A stretch of 39,888 nucleotides of DNA from Bryobacterales bacterium (GTDB taxonomy: Bacteria; Acidobacteriota; Terriglobia; Bryobacterales; Bryobacteraceae). The stretch is taken from positions 4,869 to 44,756 of the forward strand of contig PLDF01000205.1 in NCBI GenBank assembly GCA_003135055.1, in the 5' to 3' direction. Positions 1-7,869 of the stretch are shown here, one piece after another; position 1 is the first letter of the stretch; each line of letters begins with the position of its first letter. The position numbers and the translations under genes are program-made. The notes under the pieces were generated by a model. The model was not told the origin of the DNA and searched no databases. It saw only the letters and a program-made list of their open reading frames with translations.

Positions 1-576
1 GCCGAGCTCTGGCAGACCGCCTCCAACACCTTCCTGGTGAAAAATATCGAGACCACCATAACCTGCACTTCCGCCGATGCCTTCGCCACCGATTCCGCCA
101 TCTTCGAGCGTCTCCAGCGGGTCGTCAATTCCTTGGAGCGCGCCTGGCACCGCGCCCTCAAAGAGCTGCAACGCCTCCAAGTGGCGCGGGGCCATGCCCT
201 GCAAACCCTGCAACCCGAGCCCGGGCCCGCCTCCGAGCCCGCCTCCGAGCCCGCCCCATCCCCGCAACCCGAACCATCCACACCCAGTTCCGCGAATTTG
301 GGTTCGGTCCGCCACAATTCGAAAACCGCATCTCCCGCCGCCCCCCCAACCGCCATTTGCCCACCCGCCCGTCCCGCCGGACCCCGCCGAAACTCGGCCC
401 TCCACTTCAGATCGCGACCCAAAGCCCCCGCAAACCGCATGAAAACTCTTTCCGCCCCATCTTTACGCGCCGCCAAACCGCTTTTGCATGCCATCGCACC
501 CAAAGCCGCGTCTTATAATCGTATTTTGCAGTCGGCTATCTCTTCACCGAAACCGGTTTCCAGGTCCGAAGCCGGG
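1..576 (+). other. N-terminal segment resembling the tail of a lineage-specific hypothetical family
   Basis: This part of the open frame has a helical segment ending LERAWHRALKELQRLQ, then repeated PASEPA-type residues and the phrase ANLGSVRHNSK. Such helix plus low-complexity tails are, from memory, typical C-termini of an acidobacterial hypothetical family whose N-terminus reads MSTPxQxAA...STGP; a member with that N-terminus lies at 31947-32618. I infer that the tail of such a gene has lost its stop codon and now reads into the membrane protein, or that the two merely share a frame. Confidence 0.35.
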
Positions 577-1689
577 GTGCCCTGGTACGTGTGGTGCTCC
601 GTTGCGGCCGTCACCAGTTGCATGATCGGCGTGCACTGGGATATTTCCTGGCACGAATCCATCGGCCGCGATAGCTTCTGGACCCCGGCCCATCTGGCGA
701 TCCACCTGTGCGGAATCCTGGCGGGCATCGCGGCGGCGTATCTCATTCTTTCCACCACCTTCGATCGCGAGTCTCCGCTGCGCAAAACCTCCGTGCGCAT
801 GTGGGGCTTCCGCGGTCCGCTGGGCGCGTTCATCATGGCGTGGGGCGGCCTGTGCATGATTATTTCGGCGCCGTTCGACGACTGGTGGCACCGCGCGTAT
901 GGCCTCGATGTGAAAATTCTTAGCCCGCCGCATGCCGTGCTCGCCTTCGGCATTTTCGGCGTGCACGCCGGCGTGCTGGTGTTGATCCTGGCATACATGA
1001 ATCGCGCCCAAATCCGCCTGCGCCGCCGGTATCTGCTGCTCTTCCTCTACGTGGGCGGCATCATGCTGGTCGCGCTGACCGCGTTCCAGATGGAATTGAC
1101 GGGGCGGCCCATGATGCACACGGTGCATTTCTACCGCGTGCTGGCGTTGACCGTCCCGCTGGTGCTGCCGCGCATTTCGCGCGCTACCGGATATAAATGG
1201 GCGGCAACCGCGGTGGCCGGCGTCTACACCGTGTTTCTCTTCGGAATCGGCCGCATTCTGGCGCTGTTCCCCGCCGAGCCGAAATTGGGACCGGTCTATC
1301 AGCACGTCACGCATTTCGTGCCGCCGGAGTTTCCGCTGCTCCTGATTGTGCCCGCGCTCGTGCTCGACCTGATGTGGCAGCGCACCATCGACTGGGGGCG
1401 CTGGAAGCAGTCCATCGTTTCGGGCATGGTGTTTCTGGCGACGCTCGCGGCCGTCCAGTGGCCGTTCGCCTGGTTTCTGATGAGCCCCGCGGCGCGCAAT
1501 TGGCTGATTGGCGCCAAATACTTCGCGTACTTCCAGCCGCCCAGCTCCATCTATTTGCGCTACCAATTCTTGCCTGCGGAACACGGCTTGGCGCTGCTGC
1601 AGGAATTGATATTGGCGGCGTCCATCGCGGCGTTCACCATGTGGTTAGGCATCGGCGGCGGCGACCGTATGCGGCAGGTTCGCCGATGA
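1..1689 (+). CDS. multi-pass membrane protein, 5' partial, possibly fused to another gene's tail
   Basis: The frame is open from base 1 to the TGA at 1687-1689, so it enters from outside the window; GTG 37 is only the first in-window start codon. It has two unlike halves. Up to about base 570 it encodes a helical stretch (ERLQRVVNSLERAWHRALKE), then a Pro/Glu/Ser-rich low-complexity linker. From about 577 it is a hydrophobic protein starting VPWYVWCSVAAV with conserved-looking WDISWHESIGRD and FWTPAHLAIHL, followed by roughly nine membrane segments. The membrane half could be its own gene: an exact TATAAT lies at 514-519 and an in-frame GTG at 577 follows a G-rich stretch. I do not recognise a function; several His and Trp residues in the first loop could bind a metal, which is inference. 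The gene for a His-rich membrane protein follows on the same strand. Frame certain, true start uncertain. Confidence 0.7.
   Translation, partial: AELWQTASNTFLVKNIETTITCTSADAFATDSAIFERLQRVVNSLERAWHRALKELQRLQVARGHALQTLQPEPGPASEPASEPAPSPQPEPSTPSSANLGSVRHNSKTASPAAPPTAICPPARPAGPRRNSALHFRSRPKAPANRMKTLSAPSLRAAKPLLHAIAPKAASYNRILQSAISSPKPVSRSEAGVPWYVWCSVAAVTSCMIGVHWDISWHESIGRDSFWTPAHLAIHLCGILAGIAAAYLILSTTFDRESPLRKTSVRMWGFRGPLGAFIMAWGGLCMIISAPFDDWWHRAYGLDVKILSPPHAVLAFGIFGVHAGVLVLILAYMNRAQIRLRRRYLLLFLYVGGIMLVALTAFQMELTGRPMMHTVHFYRVLALTVPLVLPRISRATGYKWAATAVAGVYTVFLFGIGRILALFPAEPKLGPVYQHVTHFVPPEFPLLLIVPALVLDLMWQRTIDWGRWKQSIVSGMVFLATLAAVQWPFAWFLMSPAARNWLIGAKYFAYFQPPSSIYLRYQFLPAEHGLALLQELILAASIAAFTMWLGIGGGDRMRQVRR
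514..519 (+). promoter_or_regulatory. candidate -10 box (TATAAT) for the membrane-protein half
   Basis: A consensus TATAAT stands 57 bases before the in-frame GTG at 577. No good -35 sits at 16-18 bases; the nearest, TTGCAT at 484-489, is 24 bases away. It matters only because it supports an internal start for the membrane-protein half. Confidence 0.3.
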
Positions 1690-1703
1690 CGCAGCTTCGT
1701 AGG

Positions 1704-1873
1704 GCGGACCCCTGGGCTGACTATCTGGTCCGCGGCCGACGCCCTCGTCGGCCTCTTGGGAATTGCATGAGGCTTCTCCCGTTCCTCCTCGCCGCCGTCA
1801 ATTGTAAGTCGGACCTCCCGGTCCGACTTCTTAGTGGCTGCTGTAGGTCGGACCTCCCGGTCCGACTTCTTAG
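1704..1873. repeat. cluster of four short palindromes, two of them a 27-base direct repeat
   Basis: Palindromes in order: GCGGACC 1704-1710 with GGTCCGC 1727-1733; GGCCGAC 1734-1740 with GTCGGCC 1747-1753 (six-base loop); then two identical copies of GTCGGACCTCCCGGTCCGAC followed by TTCTTAG, at 1808-1834 and 1847-1873. In each of these the stem is GTCGGACC/GGTCCGAC with a TCCC loop, and the copies are 39 bases apart. They look like REP-type elements. The last two lie between two copies of the start of the next gene. Confidence 0.75.
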
Positions 1874-3335
1874 AGCTACCATGAAGCTTCTCCCGCTCCT
1901 CCTCGCCGCCGTTCCGCTCACCGCCCATGTCGGCAGCCCCGACATATTCTTCGAAGGCGCCGCCGGCCCCTACAAGCTGCTGGTGACCATCCGCCCGCCC
2001 GAAGTGGTGCCGGGCGTGGCCGAAATCGAAATCCGCAGCGCTTCCCCGGACGTGCGCCAGATCCACATTCTGCCGCTGCGTCTCACCACCCAACCGCAAT
2101 TCGCGCCGGTTCCCGATTTGGCGCGGCCGTCGAAAGAAGATCCGCAATTCTTCACCGGTTCGCTCTGGCTGATGGCCACCGGTTCCTGGCAAGTGCGCAT
2201 CAATGTCGATGGCGGCAGCGGCAGCGGCACGCTATCCGTACCCGTTCCGGCGCTGCCGCGGCGCGTGTTGGGCGTCGAGCGGCTGCTGGGCGCCATTCTC
2301 ATTCCGCTCGCGCTGGCGCTGGCGTTTGGCCTGGTCAGCATCGCCGGCGCCGCCGTGCGCGAGGCGCCGCTCGAACCCGGAATCGCGCCCGATAGCGCAC
2401 GCATCGGGCAAGCCCGTAAGGCGATGGCGGTCACGGCGGTGATTGTCGCCGGCGCCCTTGGGTTCGGCTGGTGGTGGTGGAATTCCCAAGACGGCATCTA
2501 TCGCAAGTACGTTTTCAAGCCGCTGGCGTTGAACGCATCCGTCGCGGATGGCAGCCGTCTGGTTCTGCGCCTCGACGACCCCGGCTGGCTCAACCGCCGC
2601 ACCGACGATTTATTGCCCGACCACGGCCACCTGATGCACCTCTACGTGGTACGCGTCCCCGATCTGGACTTAGTCTGGCATCTGCACCCCGAGCGCAATC
2701 CGGGCGGCGATTTCCTGCAGCAGCTGCCTCCGATGCCAGCCGGCCGCTACGCGCTCTTCGGCGACATTGTCCACGCCAACGGCCTGCCGGAGACCGCCGC
2801 CACGCAACTGACGCTGCCGGATATCGAAGGCCGCCCGCTAACTGGCGACGATGCCGCTGGTGTGGCCGCACCCGTGGCGCGGGCCCATGGCCTGCGATCC
2901 GAAGACTCCGTAAGCCAACTCGACGCCGCTTACCGCATGATCTGGGACCGCCCCAACGCCCCGCTGCACTTCCGCCAACGGTACCTGTTTCAATTTCGCA
3001 TCGAAGACGCCCAGGGCAAACCGGCGCCGGATATGGAGCTATATATGGGAATGCTGGGCCATGCCGCATTCGTCTCCACAGACCTCAGCGTGTTCGCGCA
3101 CCTCCACCCTTCCGGCGATATACCCATGGCGGCGCTGGCGTTGACTCAGCCCGATAATCCGCACGCCGGCCATGCCGATCATGCCAGCCACGTCATGGCT
3201 GCCGCGGGCGCGTTGCCCTCTGCGGTCTCGTTCCCTTACGGATTCCCCAAGCCCGGCGCATACCGCATCTTCGTGCAGGTGAAGCGCGGCGGGCAAATCG
3301 AAACCGGCATCTTCGACGCGCAAGTGGAGAACTAA
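1767..3335 (+). CDS. His-rich membrane-anchored protein, possible metal handling
   Basis: Two in-frame starts exist: ATG 1767 and ATG 1881. Their first 32 bases match with two differences (MRLLPFLLAAV and MKLLPLLLAAV), so the start was duplicated and palindromes lie between the copies. Starting at 1881 gives a clean signal peptide (MKLLPLLLAAVPLTAHVGSP) and 484 residues; 1767 has the better Shine-Dalgarno (GGGA). After the signal come a beta-rich domain, a membrane helix (LLGAILIPLALALAFGLVSI), a second helix (AVTAVIVAGALGFGWWWW) and a C-terminal domain with HGHLMH, WHLHPE, FAHLHPSG and HAGHADHASHVM, closing with GAYRIFVQVKRGG. His clusters in beta-sandwich domains recall YtkA/CopC-like copper proteins, so periplasmic metal binding is my inference, not an identification. 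The SDR gene follows two bases after the stop. Confidence 0.75.
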   Translation: MRLLPFLLAAVNCKSDLPVRLLSGCCRSDLPVRLLRATMKLLPLLLAAVPLTAHVGSPDIFFEGAAGPYKLLVTIRPPEVVPGVAEIEIRSASPDVRQIHILPLRLTTQPQFAPVPDLARPSKEDPQFFTGSLWLMATGSWQVRINVDGGSGSGTLSVPVPALPRRVLGVERLLGAILIPLALALAFGLVSIAGAAVREAPLEPGIAPDSARIGQARKAMAVTAVIVAGALGFGWWWWNSQDGIYRKYVFKPLALNASVADGSRLVLRLDDPGWLNRRTDDLLPDHGHLMHLYVVRVPDLDLVWHLHPERNPGGDFLQQLPPMPAGRYALFGDIVHANGLPETAATQLTLPDIEGRPLTGDDAAGVAAPVARAHGLRSEDSVSQLDAAYRMIWDRPNAPLHFRQRYLFQFRIEDAQGKPAPDMELYMGMLGHAAFVSTDLSVFAHLHPSGDIPMAALALTQPDNPHAGHADHASHVMAAAGALPSAVSFPYGFPKPGAYRIFVQVKRGGQIETGIFDAQVEN

Positions 3336-3336
3336 C

Positions 3337-4164
3337 GTGTCCGATTCAATTCAAGGAAAAAGCGTGCTCGTAACCGGCGCCGGCCGTGGAATCGGCAAGC
3401 GCCTGGCGATGGGGTTCGCGCTGGCAGGGGCCAAGGTCGGGCTGCTCGCGCGCACAGAGGCCGAGTTGGACCTGACCAAGCTCGAAATCGACCAGGCCGG
3501 CGGCACGGCGCTCAAGCTTCGCGCCGACGTGCGCAGGCCCGACGAGATCTCGACCGCCGTGAACCGCATTATCGGCACGTTTGGCGAGCTCCACGTGCTC
3601 ATCGCCGCGGCGGGCGTGCCCGGCCCCATCGGGCCGCTGCTCGGAACCGAAACCAAGGCGTGGAACGAGGCCATTGAAACCAATCTGATCGGCATGGTGA
3701 ATTCCTGCCGCGCGGCCTTGCCGCCGATGGTTGAGAAGCGCTCCGGCAAAATCATCGCCATCGCGGGCGCTGGCGCGGCGCTGGCGCGGCCCAATTTTTC
3801 GGCGTACGCCGCGTCCAAGGCCGCCGTGGTGCGGTTCGCCGAATGCCTGGCTGAAGAGATGAGCGACCATAACGTGCAAGTGAACACTCTTGTTCCCGGC
3901 GGCGCATACACTTCCATGACCGACGAGATTCTGCAGGCCGGCGAAGAGAAAGCCGGCCGCAAGGAAGTGGAGGAGGCCGAGCAGATCCGCATCACCGGCG
4001 GCATTGCGCCCGACAGGCAAATTCAACTGGCCCTATTCCTGGCTTCGGAGCGCGCCAACCACATCAGCGGTAAATTGATTTACGTAACCGACGATTGGAA
4101 GCGCTTCGAGCGCGACAACATGAAGCCCGAACTGTATACCCTGCGCCGCATGCAGCGCAGTTAG
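3337..4164 (+). CDS. short-chain dehydrogenase/reductase with altered active site
   Basis: 275 residues, the classical SDR length. Start is GTG 3337 with GGAG in the upstream gene's last codons, so it is probably co-translated. The nucleotide-binding glycine motif TGAGRGIG is at residues 13-20 and the catalytic pair Y157-x-x-x-K161 (YAASK) is present. The serine normally found 13-14 residues before that tyrosine is missing: the stretch reads AGAGAA. The usual NNAG is also changed (IAAAG, about residue 89). Substrate unknown; the protein may work with another proton-relay residue or have lost the typical reaction. It ends facing the minus-strand VWFA-type gene across a strong palindrome. Confidence 0.88.
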   Translation: MSDSIQGKSVLVTGAGRGIGKRLAMGFALAGAKVGLLARTEAELDLTKLEIDQAGGTALKLRADVRRPDEISTAVNRIIGTFGELHVLIAAAGVPGPIGPLLGTETKAWNEAIETNLIGMVNSCRAALPPMVEKRSGKIIAIAGAGAALARPNFSAYAASKAAVVRFAECLAEEMSDHNVQVNTLVPGGAYTSMTDEILQAGEEKAGRKEVEEAEQIRITGGIAPDRQIQLALFLASERANHISGKLIYVTDDWKRFERDNMKPELYTLRRMQRS

Positions 4165-4177
4165 TGAAACCCCCTTT

Positions 4178-4218
4178 GTGGCGCACGCACTCATGCGGCG
4201 CACCAGTGCGTGCGCCAC
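4178..4218. terminator. 14-bp perfect palindrome between convergent genes
   Basis: GTGGCGCACGCACT (4178-4191) is exactly complementary to AGTGCGTGCGCCAC (4205-4218), with a 13-base loop. It fills the 71-base gap between the ends of the SDR gene (+) and the VWFA-type gene (-). There is no T-run, so it is either a bidirectional hairpin stop or a REP-like repeat. Confidence 0.55.
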
Positions 4219-4235
4219 GACGCTGGCGGCGCTTC

Positions 4236-6323
4236 CTACGGCTCGATTTCGAAATCCGTGGATTGGGTCGCGGTGTTGAACTTACTCTTGGCGAGTTTGT
4301 CGGTCACAATCACTTGCAGCACGTATTCGCCGGGCGTCGCGTCGCGGCCCAGCGACATGCGGCCTACCGCCGTCAGGCGCTGCGGGTCGGACGCGCCTTC
4401 GGCGGTGGCCAGCACCGTCTTCCCGGCCAGCACCTGCTCTCCATCGCGGAACAGCCTGGCTTGCAGCTCCAACTCCGGATGCTGGCCGGCGCCGGTCATG
4501 GCGTTGATGATTTCGTAGCCGTAAACCAAAGGCGCGCCGCGCCGGAAGCTCCGCCGGGCGGCCCCGCGCGTGACGTCCTCAGCGGGAGCCGGACCTTGGG
4601 GAAGATTAGCGCTCGCCGGGGCCGCGCCTTCCTGAAGCACGATTCCCGACAGCGCCAAGTGTCCGCTTGCGACATCCGGGACCTCGACGTACTGATCGGC
4701 CGAACCAGTACCCTCCGTGGCGGCATCCCGCACCGCCGCGCGCACCACGTAAGGGCCGGGCTTATTGACGGGAACGTGTATGCCGTAGACCATACCTTTT
4801 TTCATGGCCCCGTCATAGTTTTGGGAGGTCAGCCGCAAGGTGAAGGTGGTATCGATGGGCGCCAGGGCCAAGCCGTTTTCGTCGAATGCCGCGGCGGCGA
4901 CATCGATCGAAGCCTTATGGTTGCCGTCCGGCTCGCTGGACCACTTCAGCTCGTTGGGGTTGAAGTAAAGCCAGGCATTAATAAACGAGCCGTTCTCCCG
5001 CAGATTCCCGAAGACGGCGGTCAGGCGCGGATGAATCGAACCGGCGGTGAACGGGGATTGCAGGGCATGAACTATCTCCGCCTCGCGGGTGTGCTCCAGC
5101 GGCTGATTGCCGCCGCCGGGTTCGCCGAAGAAGCCGTCGCGCGAGCGCACGTGCAAGCCGGCGCCTTTCACTTTTATCTCGATCCGATGGAACTTGGGCC
5201 GGCCGTTCCCGTTTTCGAAAGTATTGGCGTCGGGATGGTAGCCGATCAGGTAGTAACCGTCGCTGTCTTCGGCCGCTTTTCGCAAGGCGCCGGCCAGGTC
5301 GTTGGTATCGTGCAGAAACAGGCCGCCGGTTTCCTCCGCCAGCGCGAACATGCCCTCCTGGGTGTGAACCACCTCCTGCTCCCGTTGGGCGGGGACTCGG
5401 GAAACCCGTCTCCGCGACATGCCCGCGGTGTTATCGGCGGCCGTAAGATCGTAGTTCGGCATGCCGCGCGGGTCGATGGCGTGGATCACCACCGAGGCGC
5501 GGCTGGCGGCGTCGCTGAGCTGCTGAACGGCATGGGCCACCATTTCATCGGTGGTTCCCTGGAAAATCAGGCGAATGTTCTCGGTAAACAGCACTACGGA
5601 CTTGCGGCCTGGAAAACCCCTCATGGCCGTCACCACAAAACGGATGGCCCCCAGGGTCCCCACCGCCAGGCTCTCTTCGCGCAAATGGTTGATGGCGGCG
5701 CCGCCGCGCATACCACTTCCCAATGGCGCGAAGCTGCTCAGGCCGACGCGGCTTTGGCCATACTTCACGCGATCGAGCGCGGCGTACAGCAGGCGCTTAT
5801 CGGTGGTGAACTGCTGCAACGCTCCCATGCCGGCGCCGGTGCGGACAATGGCTACCAGATCGCCGGGGCGCATCTGTTGATCGATAAAATTACGGATTGC
5901 ATTGCGGACGAGCGGAAGGTTCTCGGCGGCCAGTCCCAGGTCGTCCACCACCAGCGCCAGCGTGCGGCGCACTTCGGTGGGCTGAAGCACCGGCGGTGGC
6001 GGCGGCGCCTCGCCTTTCACCGGCTTGGCCTGTGCGACGCGATGGACCGGGGCAGTTGCGCCTTGTCCCGGTTTCGTGGAAACGTACGAGAAATTGGTGA
6101 TGGCCTGCGGTTTCCCGTCCTGCAAGATTTCGAAGGCCGCGGACTGAAGATCGGTTACGCGCCTGGCTCTGGAATCCGTGACGACGGCGTCCACCTGAAC
6201 CAGGTTGACATCGATTCGGATCACGGTATTGGGAGCTGCGCCTGTCGCCGGGGCCGGCTGCGGGGCGGGGTTTTGCGCAAAGGCGATGGCAAATGCGGGG
6301 AACAGTGCTGTAAGTCGATTCAT
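4236..6323 (-). CDS. secreted VWFA-related protein of the acidobacterial family
   Basis: 695 residues from ATG 6323. An upstream in-frame ATG at 6386 would add 21 residues before the signal peptide; I prefer 6323 because MNRLTALFPAFAIAFAQNPA is a clean signal. Then come a Pro/Ala-rich stretch, VIRIDVNLVQVDAVVTDSRA, FEILQDGKPQAITNF (about residues 64-78), and a von Willebrand A-like domain starting LALVVDDLGLAAEN (about 122). The metal-site DxSxS is degenerate (DDLGLA). Strands YYLIGYHPD and HRIEIKV follow, then a beta-rich C-terminus. This order matches the VWFA-related family abundant in Acidobacteria (TIGR03436, from memory). Exported; adhesion or protein interaction is the usual guess and no ligand can be read from sequence. 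Confidence 0.88.
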   Translation of the reverse strand: MNRLTALFPAFAIAFAQNPAPQPAPATGAAPNTVIRIDVNLVQVDAVVTDSRARRVTDLQSAAFEILQDGKPQAITNFSYVSTKPGQGATAPVHRVAQAKPVKGEAPPPPPVLQPTEVRRTLALVVDDLGLAAENLPLVRNAIRNFIDQQMRPGDLVAIVRTGAGMGALQQFTTDKRLLYAALDRVKYGQSRVGLSSFAPLGSGMRGGAAINHLREESLAVGTLGAIRFVVTAMRGFPGRKSVVLFTENIRLIFQGTTDEMVAHAVQQLSDAASRASVVIHAIDPRGMPNYDLTAADNTAGMSRRRVSRVPAQREQEVVHTQEGMFALAEETGGLFLHDTNDLAGALRKAAEDSDGYYLIGYHPDANTFENGNGRPKFHRIEIKVKGAGLHVRSRDGFFGEPGGGNQPLEHTREAEIVHALQSPFTAGSIHPRLTAVFGNLRENGSFINAWLYFNPNELKWSSEPDGNHKASIDVAAAAFDENGLALAPIDTTFTLRLTSQNYDGAMKKGMVYGIHVPVNKPGPYVVRAAVRDAATEGTGSADQYVEVPDVASGHLALSGIVLQEGAAPASANLPQGPAPAEDVTRGAARRSFRRGAPLVYGYEIINAMTGAGQHPELELQARLFRDGEQVLAGKTVLATAEGASDPQRLTAVGRMSLGRDATPGEYVLQVIVTDKLAKSKFNTATQSTDFEIEP

Positions 6324-6609
6324 GGCTGCTACTGGGGAAAATCCGTCAACTTGTAAAATTGCGACCCTGCGGCGATTCTCTCTCACTGCTCACTGGGTGT
6401 CAACGGCAGCTGCCCGCACGTGCCCACACGTCCCACACGGGAATGGCGGGAATGGTAGGAATCCGGCAGGAGCTCCGACAGCTTGAGCGGCTGCAAGGCT
6501 GGCCGGCGTTGTGGCCTTTGCCGCCCGCGAATCCGGATCGCATCGCGGCGGCTGCGGGTGCTTACACGGTTTCGGGAAAGGCCGGCTAAAATGACCGCTC
6601 GTTGAACTG

Positions 6610-6667
6610 ACGGTCGCGGCTCCGTAACTATCTGCGGACACACGCAGTCACACAGAGCCGCGACCGT
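6610..6667. repeat. nested inverted repeat (GAGCCGCGACCGT element)
   Basis: ACGGTCGCGGCTC at 6610-6622 pairs exactly with GAGCCGCGACCGT at 6655-6667. Inside lies a second hairpin, CTGCG 6632-6636 with CGCAG 6643-6647. The core AGAGCCGCGACC recurs, with small changes, at 9408-9430, 9633-9644, 18197-18220 and 23425-23437, always between genes. Confidence 0.75.
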
Positions 6668-6783
6668 GAGGGAGTGGGATTTCGCGGCCGAGCGAGGAAA
6701 TCCCGAAAACGTTTAATTAAGAACCCGGCGGCTGCGGCGGCTGGGCTGCTGCCGATGTCACCAACTTGCGGCGAAGGAGTGGG

Positions 6784-6789
6784 TATAAT
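6784..6789 (+). promoter_or_regulatory. candidate -10 box for the dienelactone hydrolase-like gene
   Basis: An exact TATAAT lies 54 bases before the ATG at 6844. A TTGCGG at 6766-6771 is only 12 bases away, too close for a standard -35. The gene has a strong ribosome site, GAGGAGGGA, just before its ATG. Confidence 0.4.
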
Positions 6790-6843
6790 AGCGCGATACG
6801 CGTGCGGTTCTGCCGCGCAACCAGGCTGCGATGAGGAGGGAAT

Positions 6844-7707
6844 ATGTGCGACCAGGATCATTTTGAACAAGACCGGCAAGAGTACGAAGCTCGCGGTCTG
6901 GTGACACGGAAGCAATTCGGCGTAATGTTGGGAGCGGGCATCGCCATGATGCTGCCGCGAGCCGCCAACGCGGTCACCGTGACCGAATCGGACGTGAACG
7001 TGACCACGCCCGACGGCGCCGCAGACTGTTACTTCGTGCATCCGGCGAGCGGCACAGCCCCCGGCGTTCTCATATGGCCGGACATCTTCGGACTGCGGCC
7101 GGCGTTCCGCCAGATGGGCAAACGGCTCGCCGAATCGGGGTACTCGGTGCTGGTGGTGAACCCGTTCTACCGCGTCAAGAAAGCCCCTACCGCGGCGGCC
7201 GGCGGCGCAACTCCCATCCAGGACGTAATGCCGCTCGCCCAAGGTCTGAACGAGACCACCCACATGACGGATGCTAAAGCGTTTATCGGGTGGCTGGACG
7301 GGCAAGCGTCCGTTGCCAGGAATCGGAAGATGGGCACACAGGGCTATTGCATGGGTGGCCCGATAGCGTTCCGTACCGCGGCCGCCGTGCCCGACCGGGT
7401 CGGAGCAGTCGCCTCATTCCACGGCGGCGGACTAGTGACCGCTGCGCCTAACAGTCCGCACCTGCAGGCCGCGAAGACCAAGGCGCAGTTCCTCATCGCC
7501 ATCGCGGCAAACGACGACGCGCGGTCGCCCAACGATAAGACCACCCTCAAAGAGACGTTCGCCAAGGCGGGCCTGCCCGCGGAAATCGAAGTGTACGCGG
7601 GATCCATGCATGGCTGGTGTCCTCCCGATTCGACGGTCTACAACGAGCCACTGGCCGAGAAGGCATGGAGCCGCTTGCTCGTGCTGTACGGGAAGGCTCT
7701 GGCCTGA
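6844..7707 (+). CDS. dienelactone hydrolase family protein, probably exported
   Basis: 287 residues. ATG 6844 follows GAGGAGGGA at good spacing. Residues 1-20 are charged, then TRKQFGVMLGAGIAMMLPRA followed by ANAV looks like a signal or membrane anchor; the RK pair could be a weak twin-arginine variant. The alpha/beta-hydrolase domain shows the nucleophile elbow G-Y-C169-M-G-G, acid D224/D225 and H256 (SMHGW), the Cys-Asp-His triad of the dienelactone hydrolase family. Family members open cyclic lactones from aromatic breakdown, but many distant members act on other esters, so the substrate is open. Flanked by repeat-rich intergenic DNA; no operon partner is evident. Confidence 0.87.
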   Translation: MCDQDHFEQDRQEYEARGLVTRKQFGVMLGAGIAMMLPRAANAVTVTESDVNVTTPDGAADCYFVHPASGTAPGVLIWPDIFGLRPAFRQMGKRLAESGYSVLVVNPFYRVKKAPTAAAGGATPIQDVMPLAQGLNETTHMTDAKAFIGWLDGQASVARNRKMGTQGYCMGGPIAFRTAAAVPDRVGAVASFHGGGLVTAAPNSPHLQAAKTKAQFLIAIAANDDARSPNDKTTLKETFAKAGLPAEIEVYAGSMHGWCPPDSTVYNEPLAEKAWSRLLVLYGKALA

Positions 7708-7812
7708 GCATCGAGTCCGGAAGTCGGGCTCCAATTCGCTTAGGTTCAGGCCCTCGGAGTCGCGGTTAGCCTGAAGTCCCATAATGCCGAACGGAGCGGA
7801 TAAACTCACATC

Positions 7813-7869
7813 ATGAGCGAGAACCATCCAAATGAGTGAGGGCCATCCACATGACTGAGAGCCATCCGA
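7813..7869 (+). repeat. three tandem 19-base copies of the amidase start region
   Basis: Copies at 7813-7831, 7832-7850 and 7851-7869, each of the form ATGAnnGAGnnCCATCCnn. Because the unit is 19 bases, each ATG is in a different frame. The first two encode eight-codon mini-ORFs (MSENHPNE at 7813-7839 and MSEGHPHD at 7832-7858), each stopping at a TGA just past the next ATG. The third ATG starts the amidase. Confidence 0.9.

Larger units (their letters stand above)
6324..6843. other. intergenic stretch with palindromic repeats
   Basis: 520 bases between the divergent VWFA-type and hydrolase genes. It holds the nested inverted repeat at 6610-6667, a TATAAT at 6784-6789 and a possible small frame 6443-6589 (+) starting MAGMVGIRQELRQLERLQGW. 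That frame lacks a convincing ribosome site and may be a relic; I do not recognise it. Confidence 0.5.

Noticed and set aside
544..1584. 346-residue minus-strand frame opposite the membrane protein
   Set aside because: Composition is His/Arg/Gln-rich without domain motifs, the usual shadow of a GC-rich gene on the other strand.
1808..1873. Start of a CRISPR array
   Set aside because: Only two repeat units, palindromic throughout, with a 12-base spacer and no cas genes.
4095..6356. 753-residue plus-strand frame opposite the VWFA-type gene
   Set aside because: No motifs and shadow-like composition; the minus strand has a signal peptide and family motifs.
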